A stretch of 64,000 nucleotides of DNA from Albimonas marina (GCF_029223255.1 NZ_JARHUC010000006.1:1-64000); one strand, 5' to 3'; shown: positions 36,954-47,048, counted from the stretch's first letter. Numbers and translations: made by a program. The notes: generated from the letters alone by a model not told the origin.

Positions 36954-38057
36954 ATGCCCGCCAAGATCCCCGCCACCGTCGTCACCGGCTTCCTCGGGGC
37001 CGGCAAGACCACGCTGGTGCGCCACCTGCTGACCCACGCCCACGGCCGCCGCATCGCCCTGATCGTCAACGAGTTCGGAGAGCTCGGCGTCGATGGCGAG
37101 ATCCTGAAGTCCTGCGGGATCGAGGGATGTTCGGACGACGACGTGGTCGAGCTCGCCAACGGCTGCATCTGCTGCACCGTGGCCGAGGATTTCCTGCCCG
37201 CCATGAAGGCGCTGCTGGACCGGCCGAACCCGCCGGAGCACATCGTCATCGAGACCTCGGGCCTCGCCCTGCCGCAGCCGCTGGTGCGCGCCTTCAACTG
37301 GCCCGAGGTCCGCTCGCGCGTCACCGTCGACGGCGTGGTGACGGTCGTCGACGGCCCCGCCGTCGCCGCCGGCCGCTTCGCCGCGGACGAAGCCGCGGTG
37401 GACGCCCAGCGCGAGGCCGACGACTCGATCGACCACGAGACCCCGCTCTCGGAGCTGTTCGAGGATCAGCTCGCCTGCGCCGACATGATCGTGGTGAACA
37501 AGGCCGACCTGATGGACGGCGGCGCCCCCGCCACCGCGGCCGCCCTGCGCGAGCGGGCGCGGCGCGGCGTGCAGGTGATCGAGGCTGCCATGGGCGCCGT
37601 CGATCCCGCCGTGCTGCTGGGCCTGGGCATCGGCGCCGAGAACGATATGGAGGCGCGCCACGAGGTGCACCACCATCACCACCACCATGACGACGACGAT
37701 CATGACGACCACGACGATCATGACCACGAGCACGAGCACGGCCACGACGAGTTCGAGAGCTTCCACGTCGACCTGCCGGAGCTGCCCGATCCGTCCGCCT
37801 TCCAGGCCTCGGTCTCCGAGATCATCGCCGCCCACGACCTGTTGCGCGTGAAGGGTTTTGCAGCTGTCTCCGGCAAGCCCATGCGCCTCCTGATCCAGGC
37901 CGTCGGGCCCCGCGTCGACGCGCATTTCGACCGGCCCTTCGCGGCGGGCGAGACGCGCGCGACGCGGCTGGTGGTGATCGGGCTGGCGGGGATCGACCGG
38001 GAGGCGGTCGCCTCGGCGCTCGTCGCCGCGGCCTCGCCCGAGACCGCGCCCGCCTGA
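36954..38057 (+). CDS. cobW: CobW, metal-handling GTPase
   Basis: The product has 367 residues of the COG0523 G3E GTPases. Walker A is GFLGAGKTT (12-20), the metal motif is CICC (71-74), and VNKAD is the guanine-recognition loop. A striking His/Asp/Glu tract covers about residues 236-264. CobW is thought to deliver Co(II) to the cobaltochelatase. Its TGA overlaps the cobN ATG (TGATG), so the chaperone and CobN are translationally coupled. It lies 101 bp after cbtA. Confidence 0.95.
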   Translation: MPAKIPATVVTGFLGAGKTTLVRHLLTHAHGRRIALIVNEFGELGVDGEILKSCGIEGCSDDDVVELANGCICCTVAEDFLPAMKALLDRPNPPEHIVIETSGLALPQPLVRAFNWPEVRSRVTVDGVVTVVDGPAVAAGRFAADEAAVDAQREADDSIDHETPLSELFEDQLACADMIVVNKADLMDGGAPATAAALRERARRGVQVIEAAMGAVDPAVLLGLGIGAENDMEARHEVHHHHHHHDDDDHDDHDDHDHEHEHGHDEFESFHVDLPELPDPSAFQASVSEIIAAHDLLRVKGFAAVSGKPMRLLIQAVGPRVDAHFDRPFAAGETRATRLVVIGLAGIDREAVASALVAAASPETAPA

Positions 38058-41000
38058 TGCACCTGCTCGCCGCCACGCCGGGAGAGATCTCCGACGGGAC
38101 CGAGCCGGTCGACCCCGCGCAGGACCCCGCGGACCTGGTCTTCGTCTCCGCCGCCGACACCGAGCTGGCGGCGCTGTCGGAGGCCCGGCGCGGGCTGGGG
38201 GAGGGCGCGCCCTCCCTGCGGCTCGCGCATCTCAACTGGCTGGCGCATCCCTATTCGGTCGACCTCTACCTCGACCGGACGGCCACGAAGTCGCGCATGG
38301 TCGTCGCCCGCGTGCTGGGCGGCGCCGCCTACTGGCGCTACGGGCTCGAGCAGTTCGCCGCCCGCCTGCACGCGGCCGGCGTCCCCTTCGCGGCGCTGCC
38401 CGGCGACGACAAGCCCGACGAGACGCTGGCCCGCCTCTCCACCGTTTCGGCGGAAGATTACGCCGCCCTGTGGTCCTTCTGCGTCGAGGGCGGCCCCGAC
38501 AACGCCCGCGGATTCCTCTCCCACGCCCGCGCCATGCTGGACGGGACCGAGCGGCCGGAGGCCGCGCGTCCGCTGTTGCGCGCGGGGCTGATCGGCGCCC
38601 CTCGCGCGGCCTGGCGGGCGGGGGCGCCGGTGGCTGCCGTCACCGTGTATCGCGCGCTGGTGCAGGGCGCGGGCCTCGCGCCGGTGGAGGCGTTGTGCGC
38701 GGCCCTGGCCGAGCGCGGGCTCAACCCCCTGCCGATCTTCGTGGCCTCCCTGAAGGACCCGGTCTCCGCCGCCACGGTGGAGGCGATCTTCGCCGAGACG
38801 CCCCCCGACGTGGTGATCAACTGCACCAGCTTCGCCGTCGGCTCCCCCGACGCGCCCGGCGCGGGCACGGTGCTGGACCGCTCCGGCGCGCCGGTCCTCC
38901 AGGCGGTGCTGTCCGCCGGGTCCGAGGCGGCCTGGGCGGAGGCCGCGCGCGGCCTCTCGGCCCGCGACATCGCCATGAACGTGGCGCTGCCCGAGATCGA
39001 CGGCCGCATCCTGACCCGCGCCATCGCCTTCAAGGGCGAGGCCTGGTTCGACGAGGCCACCCAGTGCCCCATCGCCGCCTTCCGCCCCAAGGCCGACCGC
39101 ATCGACTTCGTGGCGTCTCTGGCCGCCAACTGGGCCCGCCTGCGCCGGGCGGCGCCGTCCGAGCGGCGGGTGGGCATCGTGCTGGCGAACTATCCCAACA
39201 AGGACGGGCGGCTGGCCAACGGCGTCGGCCTCGACACCCCCGCCGGCACGGTCGCGGCCCTCGCGGCGCTGAAAACCGCCGGCTACGCGGTCGAGTCGCC
39301 TCCCGAAAGCGCCGCCGCGCTGATGGAGGCGATCCTCGCCGGCCCCACCAACTGGCTGACCGACCGCGCCGAGCGGCGGGGAGGCGAGCGCCTGTCGCTC
39401 GCCGCCTACCGAGAGGCCTACGCGCGGCTCCCCGAGGCCGCCCGCCGCTCGGTCGAGGAACGCTGGGGCCCGCCCGAAGCGGACCCGTTCTGCGATGGCG
39501 AGGGCTTCGCCCTCTCGATCCTGCGCTACGGCAATGCGGTGGTCGGCGTGCAGCCCGCCCGCGGCTACAACATCGACCCGGACGAGACCTACCACGCCCC
39601 CGACCTGGCCCCGCCGCACAACTACCTCGCCTTCTACATCTGGCTGCGCGAGGCCTTCGGCGCCCACGCCCTCGTCCACTTCGGCAAGCACGGCAACCTC
39701 GAATGGCTGCCCGGCAAGGCCGTGGCGCTGGCCGAGGAGGATTTCCCGGAGGCGGTCCTCGGCCCCCTCCCCCACCTCTACCCGTTCATCGTCAACGATC
39801 CCGGCGAGGGCACGCAGGCCAAGAGGCGCACGCAAGCGGTGATCGTCGACCACCTGACCCCGCCCCTGACCCGCGCCGAGTCCTACGGCGACCTGCGCGC
39901 GCTCGAGGCGCTGGTCGACGAATACTACGAGGCCGCCGGCGTCGACCCCCGCCGCATCGACCACCTCAAGGGCGAGATCCTGTCCCTGATGTCCGCCACC
40001 GGGCTGGACGTCGACGTGGGGGCCGAGGGCGACGACGCCGACAGCCGCCTGCAAAAACTCGACGCCTACCTCTGCGAGCTGAAGGAGAGCCAGATCCGCG
40101 ACGGCCTGCACGTCTTCGGCGAGAGCCCGCAGGGCCGGCTGCGCCGCGACCTCGCCATCGCGCTGGCCCGTGTGCCGCGCGGCGACGGCAAGGGCGCCGA
40201 CGCCTCGCTGATCCGCGCGCTGGCCGTGGACCTCGCGATGGACTTCGACCCCCTCGACTGCCCGATGGCCGAGCGCTGGACCGGGCCGCGGCCCGCAGCC
40301 CTGACCGCCCTGACCGACGACCCCTGGCGCACCCAGGGCGACGCGGTGGAGCGGCTGGAGCTGCTGGCCATCGCCCTGCTGGAGGGCGAGGCGCAGGCCC
40401 CCGGCTCCGCCTCGGCCGAGGTCATGGCCCATGTCCGCGACCACATCCTGCCCACCCTCGACGGCTGCGGGCCGGCGGAGATGGGGGCGCTGCTGACCGG
40501 GCTCTCCGGCCGCTTCGTGCCGCCCGGACCCTCGGGCGCGCCGACCCGCGGGAGGCTCGACGTGCTGCCGACCGGGCGCAACTTCTTCTCCGTCGACAGC
40601 CGCGCCGTTCCCACCCGCGCCGCCTGGGCGCTCGGCTGGCGCTCGGCGAGCGAGCTGATCGACCGGCATGTGCAGGAGCAGGGGGACTGGCCCCGCACCA
40701 TGGCCGTCACCGCCTGGGGCACCGCCAACATGCGCACCGGCGGCGACGACATCGCCCAGGCGCTGGCCCTGATGGGGGTGCGGCCGCAGTGGGACGACGC
40801 CTCGCGCCGGGTGACGGGGTTCGAGATCATCCCGGCCTCCGCCCTCGGCCGGCCGCGGGTGGACGTCACCCTGCGCGTCTCCGGCTTCTTCCGCGACGCC
40901 TTTCCGGCGCAGGTGGACCTGGTGGCCTCGGCGGCGGCCGCGGTCATGCGGCTGGACGAGCAGGAGTCGGAGAACCCCGCCGCCGGCCGCTTCCGCCGCG

Positions 41001-41737
41001 AAGCCACGGAAATCGGCGAGACCCGCGCCCTGCGCCGCGTCTTCGGCTCCAAGCCCGGAGCCTACGGCGCCGGCCTCCAGGCGATGATCGACGAGAAGCT
41101 GTGGACCAACCGCGCCGACCTCGCCGACGCCTACCTCGAATGGGGCGGCTACGCCTACGGGGCGGGGGAGGAGGGGGCCTCGGCCCGCGCCGATCTCGAA
41201 ACCCGTCTCTCCCTTGTCGAAGCCACCGTCCAGAACCAGGACAACCGCGAGCACGACCTGCTCGACAGCGACGACTACTACCAGTTCGAGGGCGGCATCG
41301 CCGCGGCGGTCGAGACCCTGCGCGGGCAGGCCCCGATCAGCTACCACACCGACCACTCCCGCCCCGAGCGCCCGGTGATCCGCACGCTGGACGAGGAGAT
41401 CGGCCGCGTGGTCCGCGCCCGCGCCGTGAACCCCAAGTGGATCGAGGGGGTCAAGCGCCACGGCTACAAGGGCGCTTTCGAGATCGCGGCGACGGTCGAC
41501 TACCTGTTCGCCTTCGCCGCCACGACCCATGCCGTTCGCGACCACCATTTCGATCTGGTCCACGCGGCCTATCTGGAGGACGACGACACCCGCGCCTTCA
41601 TCGAGGACGCCAACCCTGCCGCCCTGCGCGAGATCGCCGAGCGCCTGCAGGAGGCGATCGACCGCGACCTGTGGCGCCCGCGCTCGAACTCCGCCCGGGC
41701 GCTGCTCGACGCGCTGACCGACAGGAGCCCTGCATGA
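38057..41737 (+). CDS. cobN: Cobaltochelatase subunit CobN
   Basis: The product has 1226 residues, the large ATP-dependent subunit of the aerobic cobaltochelatase that inserts cobalt into hydrogenobyrinic acid a,c-diamide with CobS and CobT(chelatase). The family core is clear: NYPNKDGRLANGVGLDTPAG, VHFGKHGNLEWLPGKA, HLYPFIVNDPGEGTQAKRR and GTANMRTGGDDIAQAL. The length is close to the family norm. The gene overlaps cobW by one base and the next gene by four. The chelatase partner genes are not in the window. Confidence 0.96.
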   Translation: MHLLAATPGEISDGTEPVDPAQDPADLVFVSAADTELAALSEARRGLGEGAPSLRLAHLNWLAHPYSVDLYLDRTATKSRMVVARVLGGAAYWRYGLEQFAARLHAAGVPFAALPGDDKPDETLARLSTVSAEDYAALWSFCVEGGPDNARGFLSHARAMLDGTERPEAARPLLRAGLIGAPRAAWRAGAPVAAVTVYRALVQGAGLAPVEALCAALAERGLNPLPIFVASLKDPVSAATVEAIFAETPPDVVINCTSFAVGSPDAPGAGTVLDRSGAPVLQAVLSAGSEAAWAEAARGLSARDIAMNVALPEIDGRILTRAIAFKGEAWFDEATQCPIAAFRPKADRIDFVASLAANWARLRRAAPSERRVGIVLANYPNKDGRLANGVGLDTPAGTVAALAALKTAGYAVESPPESAAALMEAILAGPTNWLTDRAERRGGERLSLAAYREAYARLPEAARRSVEERWGPPEADPFCDGEGFALSILRYGNAVVGVQPARGYNIDPDETYHAPDLAPPHNYLAFYIWLREAFGAHALVHFGKHGNLEWLPGKAVALAEEDFPEAVLGPLPHLYPFIVNDPGEGTQAKRRTQAVIVDHLTPPLTRAESYGDLRALEALVDEYYEAAGVDPRRIDHLKGEILSLMSATGLDVDVGAEGDDADSRLQKLDAYLCELKESQIRDGLHVFGESPQGRLRRDLAIALARVPRGDGKGADASLIRALAVDLAMDFDPLDCPMAERWTGPRPAALTALTDDPWRTQGDAVERLELLAIALLEGEAQAPGSASAEVMAHVRDHILPTLDGCGPAEMGALLTGLSGRFVPPGPSGAPTRGRLDVLPTGRNFFSVDSRAVPTRAAWALGWRSASELIDRHVQEQGDWPRTMAVTAWGTANMRTGGDDIAQALALMGVRPQWDDASRRVTGFEIIPASALGRPRVDVTLRVSGFFRDAFPAQVDLVASAAAAVMRLDEQESENPAAGRFRREATEIGETRALRRVFGSKPGAYGAGLQAMIDEKLWTNRADLADAYLEWGGYAYGAGEEGASARADLETRLSLVEATVQNQDNREHDLLDSDDYYQFEGGIAAAVETLRGQAPISYHTDHSRPERPVIRTLDEEIGRVVRARAVNPKWIEGVKRHGYKGAFEIAATVDYLFAFAATTHAVRDHHFDLVHAAYLEDDDTRAFIEDANPAALREIAERLQEAIDRDLWRPRSNSARALLDALTDRSPA

Positions 41738-42126
41738 CCTATGCCGGACGCTGCCAGTGCGGCGCCTGCCGCTTCGAATTCGAGGGGCCGGCCAACTGGG
41801 TCGGCCACTGCCATTGCCTCAGCTGCCGGCGGGCCTCGTCGTCTCCGCTGACGACCTACGTGGCGGCGGAGAACGGGCGCTGGCGCTGGACGGGGGCGGC
41901 GCCGAAGGTGTGGAGCAGCTCGGCCCAGGCCCACTGGCATCGCTGCCCGACCTGCGGGGACCTGATGGCCTACGCCTCTGACAAGCCCAAGCTGGCGCAC
42001 GAGATCCACTTCCTGCTGGCGCTGGTCGAGGATCCCGCCGGCCTCTCCCCCACCGTGCACTGGCACTGGGACGAGCGGGTCGACTGGTTCCCTGTCGACG
42101 ACGCCCTGAAGAAGGTTTCCGGATGA
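41734..42126 (+). CDS. GFA-family (glutathione-dependent formaldehyde-activating fold) zinc protein
   Basis: The product has 130 residues with the Mss4-like GFA zinc pattern: C-x-C-x2-C at 7-12, HCHCLSC at 25-31, and CPTC at 71-74. The fold holds structural and catalytic zinc; proven activity is known only for a few members, so the role is unknown. It is embedded in the cobalamin operon with ATGA overlaps on both sides (with cobN upstream and the phosphatase-like gene downstream). That points to co-translation but not to a known cobalamin step. Confidence 0.87.
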   Translation: MTYAGRCQCGACRFEFEGPANWVGHCHCLSCRRASSSPLTTYVAAENGRWRWTGAAPKVWSSSAQAHWHRCPTCGDLMAYASDKPKLAHEIHFLLALVEDPAGLSPTVHWHWDERVDWFPVDDALKKVSG

Positions 42127-42452
42127 TCCGCGCGCTCTTCGTCGGCGGCCTCGCCCGCACCCGCGGCCCGACCGCCGCCCAGGTCTTCGGCGACTGGCCC
42201 GGCGTGCGCGCCGACTTCGCGGGCATCGAGCCCGGCGCCGACGCGCGCCTGAGCCCCGAGCAGCTCGACTGGGCCGACCGCATCTATTGCTTCGAGCCGC
42301 GCCACAAGACGCGGATCGCCAACCTTCACGGGCGGTCGCTGCGCGGCCGCACCGTCTACACGCTGGACGTGCCCGACCTCTACACCTTCATGCAGCCCGA
42401 GCTGGTGGAGCTGCTGGTGAACCGCGTCGGCCCCGACCTGAAGAAAGCCTGA
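42123..42452 (+). CDS. Low-molecular-weight tyrosine phosphatase-like protein lacking the catalytic Cys
   Basis: The product has 109 residues. FVGGLARTRGPTAAQVF aligns with the C-x5-R-S P-loop of LMW phosphatases of this short subtype (homologues read FVCSQNRLRSPTAE). The nucleophile Cys is Gly8 here and the Ser after Arg14 is Gly. The downstream WADRIYCFEPRHKTRI and LDVPDLYTFMQPEL segments, including the Asp-Pro-like loop, are kept. It is probably a non-catalytic binding protein. The start overlaps the GFA gene (ATGA), and cobO begins 11 bp after its stop. Confidence 0.8.
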   Translation: MIRALFVGGLARTRGPTAAQVFGDWPGVRADFAGIEPGADARLSPEQLDWADRIYCFEPRHKTRIANLHGRSLRGRTVYTLDVPDLYTFMQPELVELLVNRVGPDLKKA

Positions 42453-42463
42453 GGGAGGCCAGA

Positions 42464-43084
42464 ATGTCCGAGAAGCCGCCTGTCGACGACGAACGTCACG
42501 CCGCCAAGATGGCCAAGAAGAAGGCCGCCCGCGACAAGATCATGGCCACCAAGACCGACGAGAAGGGCCTGATCGTCGTCCACACCGGCAAGGGCAAGGG
42601 CAAGTCGACCGCCGCCTTCGGCATGATCTTCCGCTGCATCGCCCACGGGATGCCCTGCGCGGTGGTCCAGTTCATCAAGGGCGGCATGGCCACCGGCGAG
42701 CGCACCCTGATCCAGGACCGCTTCGCCGACCTGTGCGAGTTCCACGCCATGGGCGAGGGCTTCACCTGGGAGACGCAGGACCGCGCCCGCGACATCGAGA
42801 TGGCGAAGGCCGCCTGGGAGAAGGCCAAGGAGCTGATCCGCGACCCCAAGCATCGCATGGTGCTGCTCGACGAGATCAACATCGCGCTGCGCTACGATTA
42901 CCTCGACATCGACGAGGTGGTGACCTTCTTGGTGGAGGAGAAGCCCGAGATGACCCACGTGGTCCTGACCGGGCGCAACGCCAAGGACGAACTGCTGGAG
43001 ATCGCCGACCTCGCCACCGAGATGGAGCTGCTCAAGCATCCGTTCCGCTCCGGCGTGAAGGCGCAGATCGGGGTCGAGTTCTGA
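42464..43084 (+). CDS. cobO: Cob(I)yrinic acid a,c-diamide adenosyltransferase
   Basis: The product has 206 residues of the CobA/CobO family. The P-loop is GKGKGKST (42-49), and [20 protein letters not shown] is the conserved central region. The C-terminus [10 protein letters not shown] is typical. It attaches the 5'-deoxyadenosyl group from ATP to the reduced cobalt. GAGGGAGG lies ahead of the ATG. The gene is in the operon with cobN, 83 bp upstream of cobQ. Confidence 0.95.
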   Translation: MSEKPPVDDERHAAKMAKKKAARDKIMATKTDEKGLIVVHTGKGKGKSTAAFGMIFRCIAHGMPCAVVQFIKGGMATGERTLIQDRFADLCEFHAMGEGFTWETQDRARDIEMAKAAWEKAKELIRDPKHRMVLLDEINIALRYDYLDIDEVVTFLVEEKPEMTHVVLTGRNAKDELLEIADLATEMELLKHPFRSGVKAQIGVEF

Positions 43085-43106
43085 GGGCGGCGGTCTCTTC
43101 GGGCCG

Positions 43107-43126
43107 CGTCCCGGGCCTGACCCGGG
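43107..43126. repeat. G/C palindrome between cobO and cobQ, copy 1 of a dispersed element
   Basis: CGTCCCGGGC then two bases then GACCCGGG. A near-identical copy lies at 53179-53198. It can form a hairpin with GTCCCGGG/CCCGGGAC arms and may modulate transcription between cobO and cobQ. Confidence 0.5.
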
Positions 43127-43166
43127 ACCGTTCGCGGCCGCCCGCAGGCGCGACCATGGGGGCCTC

Positions 43167-44627
43167 ATGCCCGCGATCATGATCCAGGGCGCCGGCTCCA
43201 ACGTCGGCAAGTCGGTGCTGGCCGCGGGGCTGTGCCGGGCGGCGGCGCGGCGCGGCCTGTCGGTGCGCCCGTTCAAGCCGCAGAACATGTCCAACAACGC
43301 CGCCGTCACGCAGGACGGGGGCGAGATCGGCCGCGCCCAGGCGCTGCAGGCGATGGCCTGCGGGGTGGCGCCCCATACCGACATGAACCCGGTGCTGCTG
43401 AAGCCCGAGACGGACGTAGGCGCGCAGGTGGTGGTGCAGGGCAGGCGGATCGCCACCTGCAAGGCGCGGGACTACGCGCGCCTGAAGCCGTCGCTGATGG
43501 CGCCCGTGCTCGACAGCTTCGCGAGGCTGAGCGCGGGCTGCGACCTGGTGGTGGTCGAGGGCGCAGGCTCCCCGGCCGAGGTGAACCTGCGGGCGAACGA
43601 CATCGCCAACATGGGGTTTGCAGAGGCCGCAGACGTGCCGGTGGTGCTGATCGGCGACATCGACCGGGGGGGCGTGATCGCGCAGCTGGTGGGCACGCTC
43701 GCGGTGCTCGACCCCGCCGACGCCGCCCGCATCAAGGGCTTCGTGATCAACAAGTTCCGCGGGGACCCCAGCCTCTTCGACGACGGCTACCGGCTGATCG
43801 AGGCGCGCACCGGCTGGCGGGGGCTGGGCGTCGCGCCCTGGTTCGCGGGCGCCGCGCGCCTGCCGGCGGAGGATGCGCTCGACATCGGCTCGGGCGGCTC
43901 GGGGGCGCTGAAGATCGTCTGCCCGATGCTCTCGCGGATCGCCAATTTCGACGACCTCGACCCGCTGAAGCTGGAGCCCTCGGTCTCGGTCGAGATGATC
44001 CGCCCCGGCCGGCCGCTGCCCGGCGACGCCGACCTGGTGATCCTGCCGGGGTCGAAGTCGACGCGGGGCGACCTCGACTTCCTGCGCGCGCAGGGCTGGG
44101 ACGTGGACCTTGCGGGGCACGTGCGCCGTGGGGGGCGGGTGCTGGGGCTGTGCGGCGGCTACCAGATGCTCGGCCGCTCGGTGATCGACGAAGACGGGAT
44201 CGAGGGGCTGCCGGGGGAGACGCCGGGGCTTGGCCTGCTCGACGTCGTCACCCGCATGACGCCCGCCAAGCGGCTGGAGCGGGTGCGGGCGCGCCACCTC
44301 GCCGCCGACCGGACGGTCGAGGGCTACGAGATGCACATCGGCGTCACCGAGGGCCCCGACCGCGCCCGACCGCTGCTGGAGATCGAGGGTCCGGACGGCC
44401 CCCGGCCCGAGGGCGCGGCCTCGGCCGACGGGCGCATCGCGGGGACCTATGTGCACGGCCTGTTCGCGCAGGACGGGTTCCGCGCCGCCTGGCTGGAGAG
44501 CCTGGGCGCCGCCGCCTCGGGCCTCGGCTACGGGGCGGAGGTGGAGGCGACCCTGGACGCGCTCGCCGACCACATGGAGGCGCATCTCGACGTCGACGGG
44601 ATCCTGGAGATCGCCGGCGCGCGCTGA
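43167..44627 (+). CDS. cobQ: Cobyric acid synthase
   Basis: The product has 486 residues. The N-terminal ATP-dependent synthetase domain starts GAGSNVGKS, followed by [20 protein letters not shown], a family hallmark. The C-terminal type 1 glutamine amidotransferase has the nucleophile Cys329 in [10 protein letters not shown] and His430 in GTYVHGLF. It amidates positions b, d, e and g of adenosylcobyrinic acid a,c-diamide. It is the last plus-strand gene of this segment; cobD lies downstream in the opposite orientation. Confidence 0.96.
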   Translation: MPAIMIQGAGSNVGKSVLAAGLCRAAARRGLSVRPFKPQNMSNNAAVTQDGGEIGRAQALQAMACGVAPHTDMNPVLLKPETDVGAQVVVQGRRIATCKARDYARLKPSLMAPVLDSFARLSAGCDLVVVEGAGSPAEVNLRANDIANMGFAEAADVPVVLIGDIDRGGVIAQLVGTLAVLDPADAARIKGFVINKFRGDPSLFDDGYRLIEARTGWRGLGVAPWFAGAARLPAEDALDIGSGGSGALKIVCPMLSRIANFDDLDPLKLEPSVSVEMIRPGRPLPGDADLVILPGSKSTRGDLDFLRAQGWDVDLAGHVRRGGRVLGLCGGYQMLGRSVIDEDGIEGLPGETPGLGLLDVVTRMTPAKRLERVRARHLAADRTVEGYEMHIGVTEGPDRARPLLEIEGPDGPRPEGAASADGRIAGTYVHGLFAQDGFRAAWLESLGAAASGLGYGAEVEATLDALADHMEAHLDVDGILEIAGAR

Positions 44628-44856
44628 GGCGGGGCCTGCGCCGGGCCTCGCGCGGGGAGCCTCGCGAGGCGGCGCTCGCTCGGGGGGCGCTCCGCGCGGC
44701 GCCCCGGCCCGGCGTCGGCGCGGGACGTCGGGCCGCGGCGGCGGCCGTATCGCGCTCGGGCGCCCGGCCGGGGCGCCCCGGCCCGGAGCCGGGGCTTCCG
44801 ATGCTCCGCCTTCGCCGCAGGCTCGCCCGTCCGCGCGCCCCTGCGGCGAGACCGGC

Positions 44857-45804
44857 TCAGAGGGTCAGCGCCCAGAGCAGGGCGAGGCAGGCGGCGGTCA
44901 GCCAGATCATGCGGCGGTAGAGGTCCAGCGCCCGGCGCAGGTCGGCGGCGCCGGGGTCGGGCGCCTCGGCGTTCAGCCAGGGCTCGTGGGCGATGTGGCT
45001 GCCGTAGACCCGCGGGCCCGACAGGCGGATGTTCAGCGCGCCCGCCAGCGCCGACTCCGGCCAGCCGGCGTTGGGCGAGCGGTGGTTGCGCGCGTCGCGC
45101 CGCATCACCCGCAGCGGCGTCTCGGGACGGCCGGAGGCGAGGGCGAACAGCACCCCCGTCAGCCGCGCCGGGACCCAGTTCACCACGTCGTCGAGCCGGG
45201 CGGCGAAGCGGCCGAACGCCTCGTGGCGCGCGTCGCGGTGGCCGATCATCGAATCCAGCGTGTTGATCGCCTTGTAGGCCACGATCCCCGGCAGGCCGAG
45301 CAGCGCGCCCCAGAACAGCGGCGCGATCACTCCGTCGGAGGCGTTCTCGGCCAGGCTCTCCATCGCGGCGCGGGCGAGGCCGGCCTCGTCCAGCGCCGAG
45401 GGATCGCGGCCGACGATGCGCGACACCGCCTCCCGCGCGCCGTCGACGTCGCGCGCCTCCAGCGCCCCGGCGACGGGGGCGACGTGGTCGTGCAGCGAGC
45501 GGGCGGCGACGAAGGGCCAGGCCAGCACGCCCGCCAGCGCCACCCCCAGCGCCCCGCCCGGCAGGACCCACAGCGCCAGCGCCGCCAGCCCGGCCGAGAG
45601 GCCGATCACCAGCAGCGCCGCGCGGATGCCGGCGGCGCGCCGCGTCTCCCAGTCCGCGTCCTCCTGGTTCCAGCCGCGGTCGAGGCGGTCGATCAGCCCG
45701 CCCATCCACACCACCGGATGCGAGATCCGGCGATGCACCTTGTCGGGCCAGCCCGCGAAGGCCTCGATCCCCAGGGCGATCAACATGACGAGGGCGCCGG
45801 TCAT
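44857..45804 (-). CDS. cobD: Adenosylcobinamide-phosphate synthase
   Basis: The product has 315 residues, membrane-embedded (CbiB/CobD family). HRRISHPVVWMGGLIDRLD opens the family match. ESLAENASDGVIAPLFWGAL and the AYKAINTLDSMIGHRDARHE segment are diagnostic. It joins aminopropanol (phosphate) to cobyric acid. It is on the minus strand after cobT, 120 bp apart. The threonine-phosphate decarboxylase gene cobC that often adjoins it is absent here. Confidence 0.95.
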   Translation of the reverse strand: MTGALVMLIALGIEAFAGWPDKVHRRISHPVVWMGGLIDRLDRGWNQEDADWETRRAAGIRAALLVIGLSAGLAALALWVLPGGALGVALAGVLAWPFVAARSLHDHVAPVAGALEARDVDGAREAVSRIVGRDPSALDEAGLARAAMESLAENASDGVIAPLFWGALLGLPGIVAYKAINTLDSMIGHRDARHEAFGRFAARLDDVVNWVPARLTGVLFALASGRPETPLRVMRRDARNHRSPNAGWPESALAGALNIRLSGPRVYGSHIAHEPWLNAEAPDPGAADLRRALDLYRRMIWLTAACLALLWALTL

Positions 45805-45924
45805 GGCCGGAGGTCTCCCACAAAAGCGCTAAGAGGGGGTTTCGCGCCGACGCCCGCCGCGACGCCGGGCGCGGCTGGGCGCGCGGCTGGGCGTGCGGCC
45901 GCGCGGGGCGCGGCGGCGGCGCGC

Positions 45925-46956
45925 TCAGATCTTGCCCGAGACGCCCGCGCTCTCGAAGCTCGCCATCTCGCGCAGCATGGCGGCGGCGGACTTCACCAGC
46001 GGCCAGGCGAGCAGGGCGCCGGTGCCCTCGCCCAGCCGCAGGTCGAGCTCCAGCAGCGCCTGCCCGCCCAGGTGGTCGAGCGCGGCGCGGTGGCCGAGCT
46101 CCGCCGAGCGGTGGCAGTAGACGAAGGCGGGCTCGCAACCCGGCTCCAGCGCGCGGGCGGCCATGGCGGCGGCGGTGGCGATGAAGCCGTCCACCAGCAC
46201 CACCTTTCGCGCCTGCGCCGCGCCGATCATGGCGCCGGCCATCATCGCGATCTCGAAGCCGCCGTACTCGGCCAGCGCCTGCTCGGGCGTCAGCGCGCCG
46301 GTGCGGGCGGCGGCGGCCTCGAGCACCGCCAGCTTGCGGGTCAGCCCCTCGTCGTCCAGCCCGGTTCCCCGCCCGGTCAGCAGGTCCAGCGGCAGGCCGG
46401 AGAGCTTGTGGATCACCAGCGAGGCGGAGGCGGTGTTGGCGATCCCCATCTCGCCGAAGGCCAGCGCGTCGGCGGGCGAGGCCTCCGCCAGCTCGCGCCC
46501 CGCGGCCATCGCCCTGGCCAGCGTCGCGGCCGACATGGCGGGCCCCTGGGAGCTGTCGGCCGTGCCCGGGCCCATGCGGCGGTCGACCAGGTCGGGGTGG
46601 TGGATCTGCTCGGCGATGCCGGCGTCGACCACCTGCAGCTCCACCCCCACCGCGCGGGCGAAGACGTTGGCCGCGGCGCCGCCGGCGAGGAAGTTCAGCG
46701 CCATCTGCGCGGTGACCGCCTGCGGGAAGGCCGAGACGCCCTGCGCGGCGATGCCGTGGTCGCCCGCGAAGATGGTCAGGGCGCAGGTCTCCACCACCGG
46801 TTCGGTCGTGCCCTGCAGGGCGGCGATGCGGGCGGCGAGGTCCTCGATCCGGCCCAGCGCGCCCAGCGGCTTGGTCTTGCCGTCGATGGCGCGGCGGATG
46901 GCGGCGGCGAGCTCCGGGTCGCAGGCGAGGGCGAGGGCGGGGGTCAGGTCCTGCAT
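45925..46956 (-). CDS. cobT: Nicotinate-nucleotide-dimethylbenzimidazole phosphoribosyltransferase
   Basis: The product has 343 residues. FAGDHGIAAQGVSAFPQAVT and MALNFLAGGAAANVFAR match the family, and the catalytic Glu lies in DLRLGEGTGALL near the C-terminus. It makes alpha-ribazole phosphate, the activated lower ligand of B12. The name follows the Salmonella scheme; in Pseudomonas nomenclature it is CobU. It starts 254 bp from cobU/cobP, transcribed divergently, with 25-bp repeats between them. cobS/cobV, usually nearby, is not found. Confidence 0.95.
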   Translation of the reverse strand: MQDLTPALALACDPELAAAIRRAIDGKTKPLGALGRIEDLAARIAALQGTTEPVVETCALTIFAGDHGIAAQGVSAFPQAVTAQMALNFLAGGAAANVFARAVGVELQVVDAGIAEQIHHPDLVDRRMGPGTADSSQGPAMSAATLARAMAAGRELAEASPADALAFGEMGIANTASASLVIHKLSGLPLDLLTGRGTGLDDEGLTRKLAVLEAAAARTGALTPEQALAEYGGFEIAMMAGAMIGAAQARKVVLVDGFIATAAAMAARALEPGCEPAFVYCHRSAELGHRAALDHLGGQALLELDLRLGEGTGALLAWPLVKSAAAMLREMASFESAGVSGKI

Positions 46957-47048
46957 GCGGGGGCTCCTGCGTCTGGATGGGCGCGCGGACCCTAGGCGCG
47001 GCCGGGGGACCGCGCAAGCCGGGCCGCGGCGTCGCGCGGGCGCTTCGC

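Noticed and set aside
44628-44856. Possible cobC or other small cobalamin gene between cobQ and cobD
   Set aside because: The 229 bp hold only G/C-rich sequence with no frame long enough or similar to PLP decarboxylases.
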